This document shows, piece after piece, positions 35,698-43,769 of a stretch of DNA of 47,043 nt (position 1 is its first letter; each line of letters opens with the position of its first letter). A program made the position numbers and the translations under genes. The DNA is taken from NCBI GenBank assembly GCA_035701285.1, contig DASSNT010000095.1:1-47043 (forward strand), in the 5' to 3' direction. The notes under the pieces were generated by a model, which saw only the letters and a list, made by a program, of their open reading frames with translations, searched no databases and had not been told where the DNA came from. This DNA comes from DASSBR01 sp035701285 (lineage in GTDB: Bacteria; Pseudomonadota; Gammaproteobacteria; Natronospirales; DASSBR01).

Positions 35698-35738
35698 CGG
35701 AGGATGACGCGGGGCAAAATTTGTAATACATTTGAGGT

Positions 35739-35770
35739 GCTTACGGTCATTTTCAACCCCGGCCGTAAGC
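35739..35770. terminator. inverted repeat downstream of icmF, possible terminator
   Basis: GCTTACGG (35739-35746) and CCGTAAGC (35763-35770) are perfect 8-bp arms around a 16-base loop, 41 bases after the icmF stop. There is no T run directly after it, so a rho-independent function is doubtful. Confidence 0.35.
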
Positions 35771-35872
35771 GCCGGATGGGCGACGGAGCATGGAAAACGC
35801 TGTAAATCAAGCCCTTAACGGACGCTGTCAAACGCTTTTCTTTTAGAATTTTCTTTGCTAGAGTCGCAGAGC

Positions 35873-35905
35873 TTAGCACCGGGGAACCCCCGGTGGATGT
35901 GCTAA
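35873..35905 (+). promoter_or_regulatory. stem-loop upstream of the TonB2-type operon
   Basis: The outer arms TTAGCAC (35873-35879) and GTGCTAA (35899-35905) enclose a second inverted repeat CACCGGGG-AAC-CCCCGGTG (35877-35895). It lies 38 bases before the DUF3450 start. It could be an attenuator, a mRNA-stabilising 5' structure or an operator. No Fur-box-like sequence is recognisable. The rest of 35698-35942 holds only AT-rich promoter-like sequence. Confidence 0.4.
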
Positions 35906-35942
35906 ATCTTCATTCAAACCGAAGCTTTTTTAAGGTACCGCC

Positions 35943-36737
35943 ATGCCCAAGACACGACTTGTGGAGTTTATGGCCGCCGGCTGCCTGGCCCTCGCGCTGG
36001 GTGTGCCCGCCATAGGGTTCGCCGCTCCACCGAGCTCGCTGGAAGCGCCGTTGCTGGTCCAGAACGAAACGAATCAGCAATCGCAGCAGTCGCAGAAAAA
36101 GATCGACGCGATTGCCAGCAAGACCAACGACGCGCTGCAGACTTACCTGACCACGATGCAGCAGATCGACCGGCTGAAAGCGTACAACTCGCAGATCAGC
36201 AAGTTGATCCAGTCCCAGCAGCAGCAAATGGCCCAGATTCAGCGGCAGATGAGCCAGATCGGCGACACGCAGAAGCAGGTCATGCCGCTGATGCAGCAGA
36301 TGATCGATGCGCTGCGCAATTTCATCAAGCTCGACCTGCCGTTCCAGGTGCAGGATCGCCTTGCTCGCGTTCAGCAGCTTGAAGATTTGATGAGCGACGC
36401 CAGCGTGACCGACGCCGAGCGCTTCCGGCAGATCATGGATGCCTACATGGCTGAGGTCGACTATGGCCGCAACATCGGCAGCTACCGTGGTCCGCTGGCC
36501 GCCGGTGGCAAGACCCGCACCGTTGACTTCCTGCGAATTGGCCGCATCGCGCTGATGTACCAGACGATCGACGGTTCCGAAACCGGTTTCTGGAACCGGC
36601 TGACCCAGCAATGGCAGATTGACAACGACCTGAGCGACGCCGTCGCCAAAGGTCTGGACGTAGCGACTAGCGGTACGGCGACGCAACTGCTAATAGCCCC
36701 CGTGCCTGCTCCCCAGCCTGCGGAGACCCAGCAATGA
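35943..36737 (+). CDS. DUF3450 periplasmic coiled-coil protein of the TonB2 system
   Basis: This 264-residue protein has a signal peptide (residues 1 to about 27, ...GVPAIGFAA). A long Gln-rich coiled coil (about 40-115) contains repeated QQQQMAQIQRQMSQIG-type heptads. The conserved C-terminal part reads LDLPFQVQDRLARVQQLEDLM and VDFLRIGRIALMYQT. The DUF3450 family is found almost only next to TonB2-type genes (first gene of the Vibrio ttpC-exbB2-exbD2-tonB2 cluster); its biochemical role is not known to me. It overlaps ttpC by ATGA, so it is co-translated with the energising complex. Confidence 0.9.
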   Translation: MPKTRLVEFMAAGCLALALGVPAIGFAAPPSSLEAPLLVQNETNQQSQQSQKKIDAIASKTNDALQTYLTTMQQIDRLKAYNSQISKLIQSQQQQMAQIQRQMSQIGDTQKQVMPLMQQMIDALRNFIKLDLPFQVQDRLARVQQLEDLMSDASVTDAERFRQIMDAYMAEVDYGRNIGSYRGPLAAGGKTRTVDFLRIGRIALMYQTIDGSETGFWNRLTQQWQIDNDLSDAVAKGLDVATSGTATQLLIAPVPAPQPAETQQ

Positions 36738-38128
36738 TGAAATTCGTAAAAATACTGGCCGTCGTTGCCGGCTGTATGGCCGCCGGTACCATTCTGGCGG
36801 CTCAAAACCCTGATCAGCAATCTAATCAGAATCAGGCGTCGGCGAACCGTGCTGCCAATCTGCAGCAGTTGTTGCAACAGGTGCAGCAGGCACAGAACGC
36901 CGCCGCGGCTGTTAACGCACAGCGCGAGCGGGAGTTTGCCCAGGCTCTGGACAAGCAGCAGGAAATCCTTGCTCGTGCCCAGGCTGAAAAGCAGAACGTG
37001 CAGAAGCGCAGCGACGAGCTGCAGGCAACGTTCAATGCGAACGAGCAGAAGCTCAACCAGCTGTCGACCCAGCTGCGCAACCGCATGGGTAGCTTCGGCG
37101 AAGTGTTCGGCGTGGTCCGTCAGACGGCCGCCGACCTCAAGGGCATTATCGACAGCTCGCTGATTTCGGCCCAGCTTCAGGGCCGCGGGCAGTTCCTGAG
37201 CCGGATTGCGGCATCAACGTCATTGCCGTCGATCAACGAGCTGCAAAAGTTGTGGTACATGCTGCTGCATCAGGCCGCGGCGGAAGGCCAGGTGGTTCGT
37301 TTCCCGACCACGATAACCCGCGCTGACGGCACGCAGACACAGGCGGACGTCGTGCGTGTGGGCGGGTTCGATGCCATCCGCGGTAATGACTACCTGAATT
37401 ATCTGCCCGAGACCGGCCAGCTGGTGGTGTATGCGCAGCAGCCGAGCCGCCAGAATGCGCGTGATCTGGCTGCCGCGTTATATGGCGCCAAGTCCGGCAA
37501 TCTGCCGATGGCGGTCGATCCTACCAAGGGCCAGCTGCTCAGTCTGCTGATTACCACCCCCAGTGTTTGGGATCGCCTGCAGCAGGCGGGGGCTGTCGGC
37601 TACATCATCATTGCGCTGTTCATCATCGGGCTTCTGATCGCGCTTGAACGCATCATCGCGCTGACGATCGTGCAGGCCAAGGTCAAGAAGCAGCTCAAGA
37701 CGAATACGCCGAACCCGAATAATGCGTTGGGACGTGTGCTGAACGTCTACGCCGAGAACCCGAACGACAACGTCGAGACGCTTGAGTTGAAGCTCGACGA
37801 GGCGATTCTCAAGGAGCAGCCGGCGCTGGAAGCCTGGCAGGGCGTCATCAAGCTGATCGCCGCCGTTGGCCCGTTGCTCGGTCTGCTCGGTACCGTTATC
37901 GGCATGATCGTGGTGTTCCAGACCATTACGCTGTTCGGTGGCGGCAATCCGAAGCTGATGGCCGGTGGTATCTCATACGCGCTGGTCACGACGGTAGAGG
38001 GCCTGGTAACGGCGATTCCGCTGGTTATCCTGCACGCCTACATCACCAGCAAGAGCCGTGCTGTTATCCAGGTTCTGGAAGAGCAGAGTGCCGGAATCGT
38101 GGCCGCCCAGGCGGAAAAGAAGAAATGA
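36734..38128 (+). CDS. ttpC: TtpC-type long MotA/TolQ/ExbB-family protein
   Basis: This 464-residue protein begins with a signal peptide (MMKFVKILAVVAGCMAAGTILA). A periplasmic coiled coil (about 30-115) and a globular periplasmic part follow, and then the MotA/TolQ/ExbB channel domain with three membrane helices. These are GYIIIALFIIGLLIALER near 285, VGPLLGLLGTVIGMIVVFQT near 380 and the helix containing TTVEGLVTAIPLVILHAY near 425. This layout matches TtpC of the Vibrio TonB2 system, which is required in addition to ExbB2/ExbD2/TonB2. The start overlaps the DUF3450 stop and its own stop overlaps exbB. Confidence 0.92.
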   Translation: MMKFVKILAVVAGCMAAGTILAAQNPDQQSNQNQASANRAANLQQLLQQVQQAQNAAAAVNAQREREFAQALDKQQEILARAQAEKQNVQKRSDELQATFNANEQKLNQLSTQLRNRMGSFGEVFGVVRQTAADLKGIIDSSLISAQLQGRGQFLSRIAASTSLPSINELQKLWYMLLHQAAAEGQVVRFPTTITRADGTQTQADVVRVGGFDAIRGNDYLNYLPETGQLVVYAQQPSRQNARDLAAALYGAKSGNLPMAVDPTKGQLLSLLITTPSVWDRLQQAGAVGYIIIALFIIGLLIALERIIALTIVQAKVKKQLKTNTPNPNNALGRVLNVYAENPNDNVETLELKLDEAILKEQPALEAWQGVIKLIAAVGPLLGLLGTVIGMIVVFQTITLFGGGNPKLMAGGISYALVTTVEGLVTAIPLVILHAYITSKSRAVIQVLEEQSAGIVAAQAEKKK

Positions 38129-38655
38129 GCGACTGGTTCATAGGCGACGTCTGGAACGGCCTGGCGAACTTTTTTCACCAGGGTGGCGTGGTGCTGTATG
38201 CAATCCTCGCCATCACGATCCTGATGTGGACGTTTATCGTCGAGCGCTACTGGTACTTCTGGTTCAACCACAAGCACCATGCAGAAGCGGCGGTGAACGA
38301 GTGGCGTCAGCGCACCGACACGGAGTCCTGGTTTGCCCTGCGGGTACGGGACAAACTGGTTTCCGAGGTGTCGCAGAGTGCCGGCCAGTACCTGCTGATG
38401 ATCCGAACCTGCATCGCCGTGTTACCGTTGCTGGGCCTGCTCGGCACGGTAACCGGCATGATCACGGTGTTTGACGTGATTGCATCGGTGGGAACAGGTA
38501 ATGCACGAGCGATGGCCCTGGGTGTGTCGCATGCGACCATTCCAACGATGGCCGGCATGACGGCGGCGATTTCCGGCATCTTCTTCAGCGCCCAGCTCGA
38601 CCGCTGGGCCAGCAATGAAGTTGAGGAGATCGAAGACCAGCTCCAGCGCTTTTAA
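38125..38655 (+). CDS. exbB: ExbB-family proton channel subunit
   Basis: This 176-residue inner-membrane protein has three hydrophobic helices: GGVVLYAILAITILMWTFIVE (about 16-36), LPLLGLLGTVTGMITVFDVIA (about 96-116) and the helix with TIPTMAGMTAAISGIFFSAQL (about 138-158). It is shorter than E. coli ExbB (244) and of the compact ExbB2 type. With ExbD it forms the proton-driven motor for TonB. The start overlaps the ttpC stop by ATGA. Confidence 0.94.
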   Translation: MSDWFIGDVWNGLANFFHQGGVVLYAILAITILMWTFIVERYWYFWFNHKHHAEAAVNEWRQRTDTESWFALRVRDKLVSEVSQSAGQYLLMIRTCIAVLPLLGLLGTVTGMITVFDVIASVGTGNARAMALGVSHATIPTMAGMTAAISGIFFSAQLDRWASNEVEEIEDQLQRF

Positions 38656-38667
38656 CGCGAGGCATTC

Positions 38668-39084
38668 ATGAGACGCAGACATAATCGCGCGGCCGACGAG
38701 GCCGGCATCGATATGACGCCAATGCTCGACGTCACGTTCATTCTGCTGATCTTTTTCATCGTGACGACTTCGTTTGTTTCGACGGCCGGCATTACCGTGG
38801 GCCGGCCGTCGAGCAACCCGAACCAGGTGGAAAAGAAGAGTAACAGCAAGCCGATCGTGATCCGCATCGCGGCCAATGGCACCATCCAGATGAATAACCG
38901 CCAAATCGACATTGCGGCCATTCAGGACAACGTGCAGAGTGCGTTGGCCGGCAATTCCGATGCGACGGTCATCGTGGTGGCTAATGGTGGCGCGGGTGCC
39001 GGCCTGATGGTTACCGCCATCGACCAGGCAAGAGCGGCAGGTGCCAAGAACGTGTCGATCGCTACGACCGGCTCGAACGGCTAG
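38668..39084 (+). CDS. exbD: ExbD-family subunit, first of two
   Basis: This 138-residue protein has one N-terminal helix with the essential proton-carrying Asp21 in MTPMLDVTFILLIFFIVTT and a periplasmic domain to the C terminus. ITVGRPSSNPNQVEKK after the helix differs from the second copy. GCGAGG lies before the ATG. The neighbouring gene is a paralogue sharing a nearly identical membrane segment but a diverged periplasmic domain. Confidence 0.94.
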   Translation: MRRRHNRAADEAGIDMTPMLDVTFILLIFFIVTTSFVSTAGITVGRPSSNPNQVEKKSNSKPIVIRIAANGTIQMNNRQIDIAAIQDNVQSALAGNSDATVIVVANGGAGAGLMVTAIDQARAAGAKNVSIATTGSNG

Positions 39085-39119
39085 CCCAACTTTAACCGAA
39101 TGACCATGGGAATCCGATA

Positions 39120-39524
39120 ATGGCGAGAAGACACGCCCAGACGGAAGAAGCGGAAATCGACATGACGCCGATGCTCGACGTCACGTTTATTCTGCTCATC
39201 TTCTTTATCGTGACCACCTCGTTCGTCAAGCCCACCGGCATCAATCCTTCGCTGCCGGAGGCGATGACGACACAGCAGTTGGCCCAGGGGAATATCCTCA
39301 TCGGCATCACTGCTGATGACGAAATCTGGATGAACAAGCACCACCTGCAGGTGGTTGACGTGCGGACGCAGGTGGAACAGGCAAAAGCCCAGACGCCTAA
39401 AAGCAACGTCGTAATTGTCGCCGACCGGAACGCAAGCACCGCGCAGGTTGTCCAAGTAATGGACGCGGCAAGACTGGGTGGCGCTGAAAACGTCTGGATC
39501 GCCACCACGAAGGGCGAGCAGTAA
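39120..39524 (+). CDS. exbD: ExbD-family subunit, second of two
   Basis: This 134-residue paralogue of the preceding gene has Asp20 in MTPMLDVTFILLIFFIVTT. The periplasmic domain begins VKPTGINPSLPEAMTTQQLA and ends AARLGGAENVWIATTKGEQ. Across the membrane helix the two copies are identical in protein and differ mainly at third codon positions, so the duplication is old and under selection. The stop shares one base with the tonB start (TAATG). A 35-base gap separates it from the first copy. Confidence 0.94.
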   Translation: MARRHAQTEEAEIDMTPMLDVTFILLIFFIVTTSFVKPTGINPSLPEAMTTQQLAQGNILIGITADDEIWMNKHHLQVVDVRTQVEQAKAQTPKSNVVIVADRNASTAQVVQVMDAARLGGAENVWIATTKGEQ

Positions 39525-40168
39525 TGCGCTATATACTATCTTTGATTGTCGGTTTTCTGGTGGCCGGACTTCTGTTCTGGATTATGCGCAGCTTCATATC
39601 CGGACAGCAATCCGTTCCCACCGGGGGCGAAGTCACTCAAATCGTGAACTTCGTGCAGGCGCCAAAGCAGGAAGAAATCCAGCACAAGCAGCGTGACATT
39701 CCGGACAAGCCGAAGCCCCAGCAGCCGCCGCCGGAAGCGCCTAAGGTGCACGTTTCAAAAGCGCAAAAGGTGCAGACGCCGCAGGTAAACATCAACATCC
39801 CGAACATCGGCGTACCCACGCCGGGTGCGGGCGGCTCTGGGCCTTACCTTGGCTCCGGTGGGTTTAATGTCAGCAACCTGTCTGCCAACGGCCAGGCGAT
39901 CCCGATTGTCGCTATCACGCCGCAGTATCCGGCGTCGGCCATGTTCAGCAAGCTGGAGGGCCATGTAACGCTTGAGTTCACCATTCAGCCGGATGGATCT
40001 GCGACGGATCCCGAGGTGATTGACTCGGAGCCGCGTCGCGTATTCGACAAGGCGGCAATCAATGCGTTGTTGAGGTCGAAATTCAAGCCGAAGGTCGTGA
40101 ACGGCAAGCCGATAGCCAGCCGTGGCACGTTTACCTATCAATTCCACTTGCCGAAGAACCGAAGGTAA
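39524..40168 (+). CDS. tonB: TonB-family energy transducer, TonB2 type
   Basis: This 214-residue protein has an N-terminal membrane anchor (ILSLIVGFLVAGLLFWIMRSF) and a short Pro/Lys/Gln linker (DKPKPQQPPPEAPKV). A Gly-rich patch (PGAGGSGPYLGSGGF) leads to the C-terminal TonB domain with ITPQYPASAMFSKLEGHVTLEF and the terminal FTYQFHLPKNRR. The short spacer fits the TonB2 class. It couples the ExbB/ExbD/TtpC motor to outer-membrane TonB-dependent receptors; no receptor gene is present in the window. Confidence 0.93.
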   Translation: MRYILSLIVGFLVAGLLFWIMRSFISGQQSVPTGGEVTQIVNFVQAPKQEEIQHKQRDIPDKPKPQQPPPEAPKVHVSKAQKVQTPQVNINIPNIGVPTPGAGGSGPYLGSGGFNVSNLSANGQAIPIVAITPQYPASAMFSKLEGHVTLEFTIQPDGSATDPEVIDSEPRRVFDKAAINALLRSKFKPKVVNGKPIASRGTFTYQFHLPKNRR

Positions 40169-40171
40169 ATT

Positions 40172-41410
40172 ATGAACAAGTTCTTCAAAGCGGCGATCGC
40201 GGTTTGTGCTTTGGTGTGTTTCGGGGTTGCGGCGTCTGCATACGGCGCGCAAGCGGACAAAGATCGTAACGTCCAATCGCTGGACCAATACACGGCGGCA
40301 AAGCTCAACAACGCGCAGAAAGAGCTGAAAGACAAGAAGTATGCCCAGGCCTTGTCGGACCTCCGTGAGCTGGCGCAAGACGTGCAGGATAATACCTATG
40401 CGCTGGCATTAACGGACCAGATGATCGCCTACGTATACATCGATCAGAAGAAGTATCGTCAAGCGCTGCCGTATCTGCGCAAGGCCGTCGATCTGCATGC
40501 GTTACCCGAGACGCAGCAGCATCAGACAACGCTGACGCTGGCTCAACTTTACGGCTTGACGGATCAGTACCGCGAGGCGATCGAGGTGCTGGAGCGCTGG
40601 TTCAAGAACGAAAAGAACCCGTCGGCCACAGCGTATGTGCTCGCGGCGACTTCGTACTATCAGTTGAAAGAACTGAAGCCTGCGCGCAAGTATGTGAAGC
40701 TGGCGATCCAGAAGGGCGACGAGCCTAATGAGCAGTGGTACGGACTGCTGGTGGGTATCGACTACGAGCTCAAGAACTTTGACGAGGCCATCGACGCGCT
40801 TAAAAAGATGATCTCGTATTGGCCGGACAAGGCAGACTACTGGCACAACCTGTACGGTCTCTACATGCTGAAGGAACAGAATGAAAAGGCGCTGGTCGTA
40901 ATGCGAGTGGCGTACGAAAAGGGACTTATTAACGAAGGCGACACGCTGCTCAATCTCGCCCGCCTGGAACTGGTACACGGCCTGCCATACTATGCGGCCG
41001 AAGTACTGACGAAGGGCATGAAATCCGGCAAGATCGAGTCCAATCTTGATAATCTGCGGTTGCTGGTTACCGCCTGGACCCAGGCGCAGGAAACGGATGA
41101 GGCGCTTGAGACGCTGGATAAGGCTGCCAAGCTGGCCGACGACGGCATGCTTTACCTCAAGAAGGCTCAGCTCTGTTACCAGGAAGCCGAGTGGGAATGC
41201 GCAATTGATGCCGCCAACGATGCTGCGGACAAGGGTGGATTGGATGAGCCCGGCAAGGCTTACCTGATGAAAGGCATGGCACTGGCGCAGGTCGAAAAAT
41301 ACGACCAGGCCAAGGAAGCTTTTCACAAGGCGGAGCGTTACAAGGGAACCAGAGATCAGGCGCGCGGCTGGATCAAGTACATCAAGGACACGGAGGCCGC
41401 TACCAGCTGA
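40172..41410 (+). CDS. periplasmic TPR-repeat protein of the TonB2-type operon
   Basis: This 412-residue protein has a signal peptide (MNKFFKAAIAVCALVCFGVAASAYGA). TPR-like helix pairs then run through most of its length: YAQALSDLRELAQDV, YRQALPYLRKAVDLH, YREAIEVLERWFKNE, FDEAIDALKKMISYWP, YDQAKEAFHKAERYK. A TPR gene occupies the same place at the end of Vibrio TonB2 clusters. It starts three bases after tonB and ends just before a strong terminator. Probably a scaffold for the envelope-spanning complex; its partner is not known. Confidence 0.9.
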   Translation: MNKFFKAAIAVCALVCFGVAASAYGAQADKDRNVQSLDQYTAAKLNNAQKELKDKKYAQALSDLRELAQDVQDNTYALALTDQMIAYVYIDQKKYRQALPYLRKAVDLHALPETQQHQTTLTLAQLYGLTDQYREAIEVLERWFKNEKNPSATAYVLAATSYYQLKELKPARKYVKLAIQKGDEPNEQWYGLLVGIDYELKNFDEAIDALKKMISYWPDKADYWHNLYGLYMLKEQNEKALVVMRVAYEKGLINEGDTLLNLARLELVHGLPYYAAEVLTKGMKSGKIESNLDNLRLLVTAWTQAQETDEALETLDKAAKLADDGMLYLKKAQLCYQEAEWECAIDAANDAADKGGLDEPGKAYLMKGMALAQVEKYDQAKEAFHKAERYKGTRDQARGWIKYIKDTEAATS

Positions 41411-41429
41411 CCGACCGGTGGCATCTGAC

Positions 41430-42194
41430 TCAGAAAGAAGCGCCCCTCAGGGGCGCTTCTTTTTTATGCGTTTCGTCATCTGCTGAGTCTGGTTCTCCGC
41501 AGCTTTTCAGGATTGCCTGCCGCGCGGCGTCCCGAAGATTTTCGGCCTGTTCGCGCCCGCCGGTTTCCATTGTGATAGCCGCTAGCAGCGCCACCTGAAT
41601 CGTCCGGGGTCGAAACAGCCACGCTCCCGCGGGGAGGATACAGCGCGTCCCCCGGATAACTACGGGCACCACGGGCAGATTTCCGCGCGCCGCGGCAAGG
41701 AAAGCGCCCAGCCTGAAGCTGCGCAGCCCGGGTTCACGCCGAAATGTGCCCTCCGGAAACACGCCAATCGCATTGCCCTTTTTTGCCGCGCGGATGAGGC
41801 GTGCCGCTGCTCCAGCGGCTGCGCTGGTATTGGCTCGAGCGACGAAGGCCATCCCAAGCCGGCGGAGCAGCAGGCCGATAAACGGCGCATCGTTCATCTC
41901 GCTTTTGATCAGGAACGTAAAGCGCGGCGGCAAGGCTGCCATCATGACAATACCGTCCAGATAGCTGGCATGATTGGCGACGACAACGCTCGGTCCCTCC
42001 GGCAGCCGGTCCAGGCCGGTGACCTCAAGTGGCATGCCGCTGAGCCGAAAAACGAACCGTCCGGCGCGGCGGGCAAAGGCGCGCCGCAGCCGCAGTTGGG
42101 GTAGCGCGATCGCGATCGCAGCCGACGGTAGCGCGATGGCCGTGACTGCTGCAAAAACCCGAAGTTGTGACAACCACAGCCGGAAGGAAACCAT
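41430..42194 (-). CDS. plsC: 1-acyl-sn-glycerol-3-phosphate acyltransferase (PlsC family)
   Basis: This 254-residue membrane protein probably acylates lysophosphatidate or a related lysolipid. It has an N-terminal hydrophobic region (VFAAVTAIALPSAAIAIAL), the catalytic HX4D motif NHASYLD (His75, Asp80), LIKSEMNDAPFIG, and the substrate motif FPEGTFRREPGL. VPVVIRG is the fourth motif. The ATG at 42192-42194 is convergent to the TPR gene. The last codons (KKEAPLRGASF) are the operon terminator read on the opposite strand, so the original reading frame may have ended elsewhere. Confidence 0.87.
   Translation of the reverse strand: MVSFRLWLSQLRVFAAVTAIALPSAAIAIALPQLRLRRAFARRAGRFVFRLSGMPLEVTGLDRLPEGPSVVVANHASYLDGIVMMAALPPRFTFLIKSEMNDAPFIGLLLRRLGMAFVARANTSAAAGAAARLIRAAKKGNAIGVFPEGTFRREPGLRSFRLGAFLAAARGNLPVVPVVIRGTRCILPAGAWLFRPRTIQVALLAAITMETGGREQAENLRDAARQAILKSCGEPDSADDETHKKEAPLRGASF
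41436..41465 (+). terminator. strong rho-independent terminator of the TonB2-type operon
   Basis: An 11-bp perfect stem (arms 41436-41446 and 41450-41460, GC-rich GCGCCCC/GGGGCGC core, loop TCA) is followed by a T run to 41465. It lies 26 bases after the TPR gene stop. The same bases form the C-terminal coding end of plsC on the other strand, and on the minus strand the stem is followed by TTTCTG, so it may act in both directions. Confidence 0.9.
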
Positions 42195-42340
42195 ATCGCG
42201 GGTGCTAAATTAAAGTTAACATAATCGTTCTGTGAACGGGGTCACGGCGGCGGTGCCGCGACTAGGCCAAGCTAACTTACCTTTTAACGGATTGAACAAC
42301 AATATAAGAAGACGATCTATATGGACCAGGAGGTATCGCA

Positions 42341-43276
42341 ATGGTTGCTAACGCGAAGCGCAAGGTGCCGGAGATGGAAATGACGGACACCGACAGCTTC
42401 GGATATGTTGAGCGTTTTCTCGACGCTGCGTGGATGGAGCGGGGGCTTTCCGCGAACACGCTGATGGCGTATCGAGCGGACCTCGTTTCCCTGGGCCGCT
42501 GGCTTGCGGCGCGCGGCAAGCCGCTGGAGCGCGCAACGACGGCCAACCTGCAGGCTTTTCTTGCGCACCGGATGGAAGGTGGGAGCCCGCGTTCCACGGC
42601 GCGCCAATTATCGACGATCCGCCGCTTTTTTCGCTATCTCGTGCGCGAAGGTGTCAATGGCGAAGATCCGACGGTATCGATCGCGCGGCCGAAGCTCGGT
42701 CGTCCGCTGCCCAAGTCGATGACCGAAACGGAGGTGGAGGCGCTATTGGCCGCCCCGGATACGCGCAAGCCGCTGGGTGTGCGCGACCGCACGATGCTTG
42801 AGTTGCTGTACGCGACGGGGTTGCGGGTATCGGAACTCGTGTCGCTGCGTCGCGAGCAGATCAACTTGCAGCAGGGGACGGTTCGTGTGACCGGCAAGGG
42901 CGACCGGCAGCGACTGATTCCGCTGGGCGAGGAAGCGATCGTGTGGCTGGAGCGGTATCTGGCCGAGGCGCGGCCCGATATTCTGAACGGACGGGAGACG
43001 CCTTACCTGTTTCCGACGTCGCGTTCGGAGTCAATGACGCGCCAGGCTTTCTGGCACCTGATCAAGCGCTACGCCAACCGCGCACAGATCAAGGAAGACC
43101 TGTCGCCGCATACGCTCCGTCACGCGTTTGCGACGCATCTGCTGAATCACGGGGCGGATTTGCGCGTGGTGCAGATGCTGCTGGGCCACAGTGACTTGTC
43201 GACGACCCAGATTTACACGCACGTTGCGAAGAAGCGGCTGCAGGAGGTGCACGCGGAGCATCATCCGAGGGGGTAA
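42341..43276 (+). CDS. xerD: site-specific tyrosine recombinase XerD
   Basis: With XerC, this enzyme resolves chromosome dimers at dif. The 311-residue protein has an N-terminal core-binding domain (ERGLSANTLMAYRADL, STARQLSTIRRFFRYL). The catalytic domain has Arg162 (ATGLRVSEL), Lys186 (VTGKGDRQR), His257 and Arg260 (SPHTLRHAFATHLL), His283 (LLGHSDLSTT) and the nucleophile Tyr292 (QIYTHV). The C-terminal HHPRG ending is typical of XerD and separates it from XerC. The ATG follows a near-perfect AGGAGGT ribosome-binding site. It is a housekeeping gene, not a phage integrase. Confidence 0.96.
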   Translation: MVANAKRKVPEMEMTDTDSFGYVERFLDAAWMERGLSANTLMAYRADLVSLGRWLAARGKPLERATTANLQAFLAHRMEGGSPRSTARQLSTIRRFFRYLVREGVNGEDPTVSIARPKLGRPLPKSMTETEVEALLAAPDTRKPLGVRDRTMLELLYATGLRVSELVSLRREQINLQQGTVRVTGKGDRQRLIPLGEEAIVWLERYLAEARPDILNGRETPYLFPTSRSESMTRQAFWHLIKRYANRAQIKEDLSPHTLRHAFATHLLNHGADLRVVQMLLGHSDLSTTQIYTHVAKKRLQEVHAEHHPRG

Positions 43277-43283
43277 GAATAGT

Positions 43284-43386
43284 TGCTAGTCGCTAGTAGC
43301 TAGTGGAAGAGAAGAGAAGGAAAAACGCAGCCTCTTTACTAGCGACTAGCGACTAGCGACTAGCGACTAGCGACTAGCGACTAGCT
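43284..43386. repeat. ACTAGCG heptamer tandem repeat with inverted left arm
   Basis: The heptamer ACTAGCG occurs six times perfectly and once as ACTAGCT at 43338-43386. The left part GCTAGTCGCTAGTAGCTAGT (43284-43303) is its inverted complement, so the whole can form a hairpin with a purine-rich loop of about 34 bases. It occupies the convergent gap between xerD and fdxA and could act as a bidirectional terminator or simply vary by slippage. Confidence 0.85.
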
Positions 43387-43394
43387 ACTTGTTC

Positions 43395-43718
43395 TCATCG
43401 CTCCAACATCTCCAGCTTGCCTGACTTTCCTTCCCATTCCTTCGCGTCCGGCGGCGCTTCTTTCTGTTCAGTAATCACCGGCCACTCAGCTGCAAGCTCC
43501 GCGTTGAGCTTGAGGAAACGCTGCTGATCGTCCGGCAAATCATCCTCCGAAACAATTGCGTCAATCGGGCATTCCGGCTCGCAGAGCGTGCAATCGATGC
43601 ATTCATCCGGATCGATGACCAGAAAATTTGGCCCTTCGTGGAAGCAGTCCACCGGGCAGACTTCCACGCAGTCCGTGTATTTGCACTTGATGCAGTCTTC
43701 AGTGACGACGAAGGTCAT
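43395..43718 (-). CDS. fdxA: seven-iron ferredoxin FdxA
   Basis: This 107-residue ferredoxin is of the Azotobacter FdI type with one 3Fe-4S and one 4Fe-4S cluster. Cysteines are at 9, 12, 17, 21, 25, 40, 43, 46 and 50, in EDCIKCKYTDCVEVCPVDC and DECIDCTLCEPECPIDA. The acidic C-terminal extension is typical. The electron partner is not evident from neighbours. Its ATG is 51 bases from the stop of the Nudix gene, so the two may be cotranscribed. Confidence 0.95.
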   Translation of the reverse strand: MTFVVTEDCIKCKYTDCVEVCPVDCFHEGPNFLVIDPDECIDCTLCEPECPIDAIVSEDDLPDDQQRFLKLNAELAAEWPVITEQKEAPPDAKEWEGKSGKLEMLER

Positions 43719-43769
43719 GGTGGCTCCAGTTCAAAATATGCGTAATTTTGCCACAACCGCAGGCGGCAA

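Noticed and set aside
42341..43276. Phage or integron integrase marking a mobile island
   Set aside because: The protein is XerD over its full length, with the HHPRG ending, and no phage, attachment-site or tRNA features lie nearby.
43338..43386. CRISPR array
   Set aside because: The repeats are seven-base units with no spacers, and no cas genes are present.
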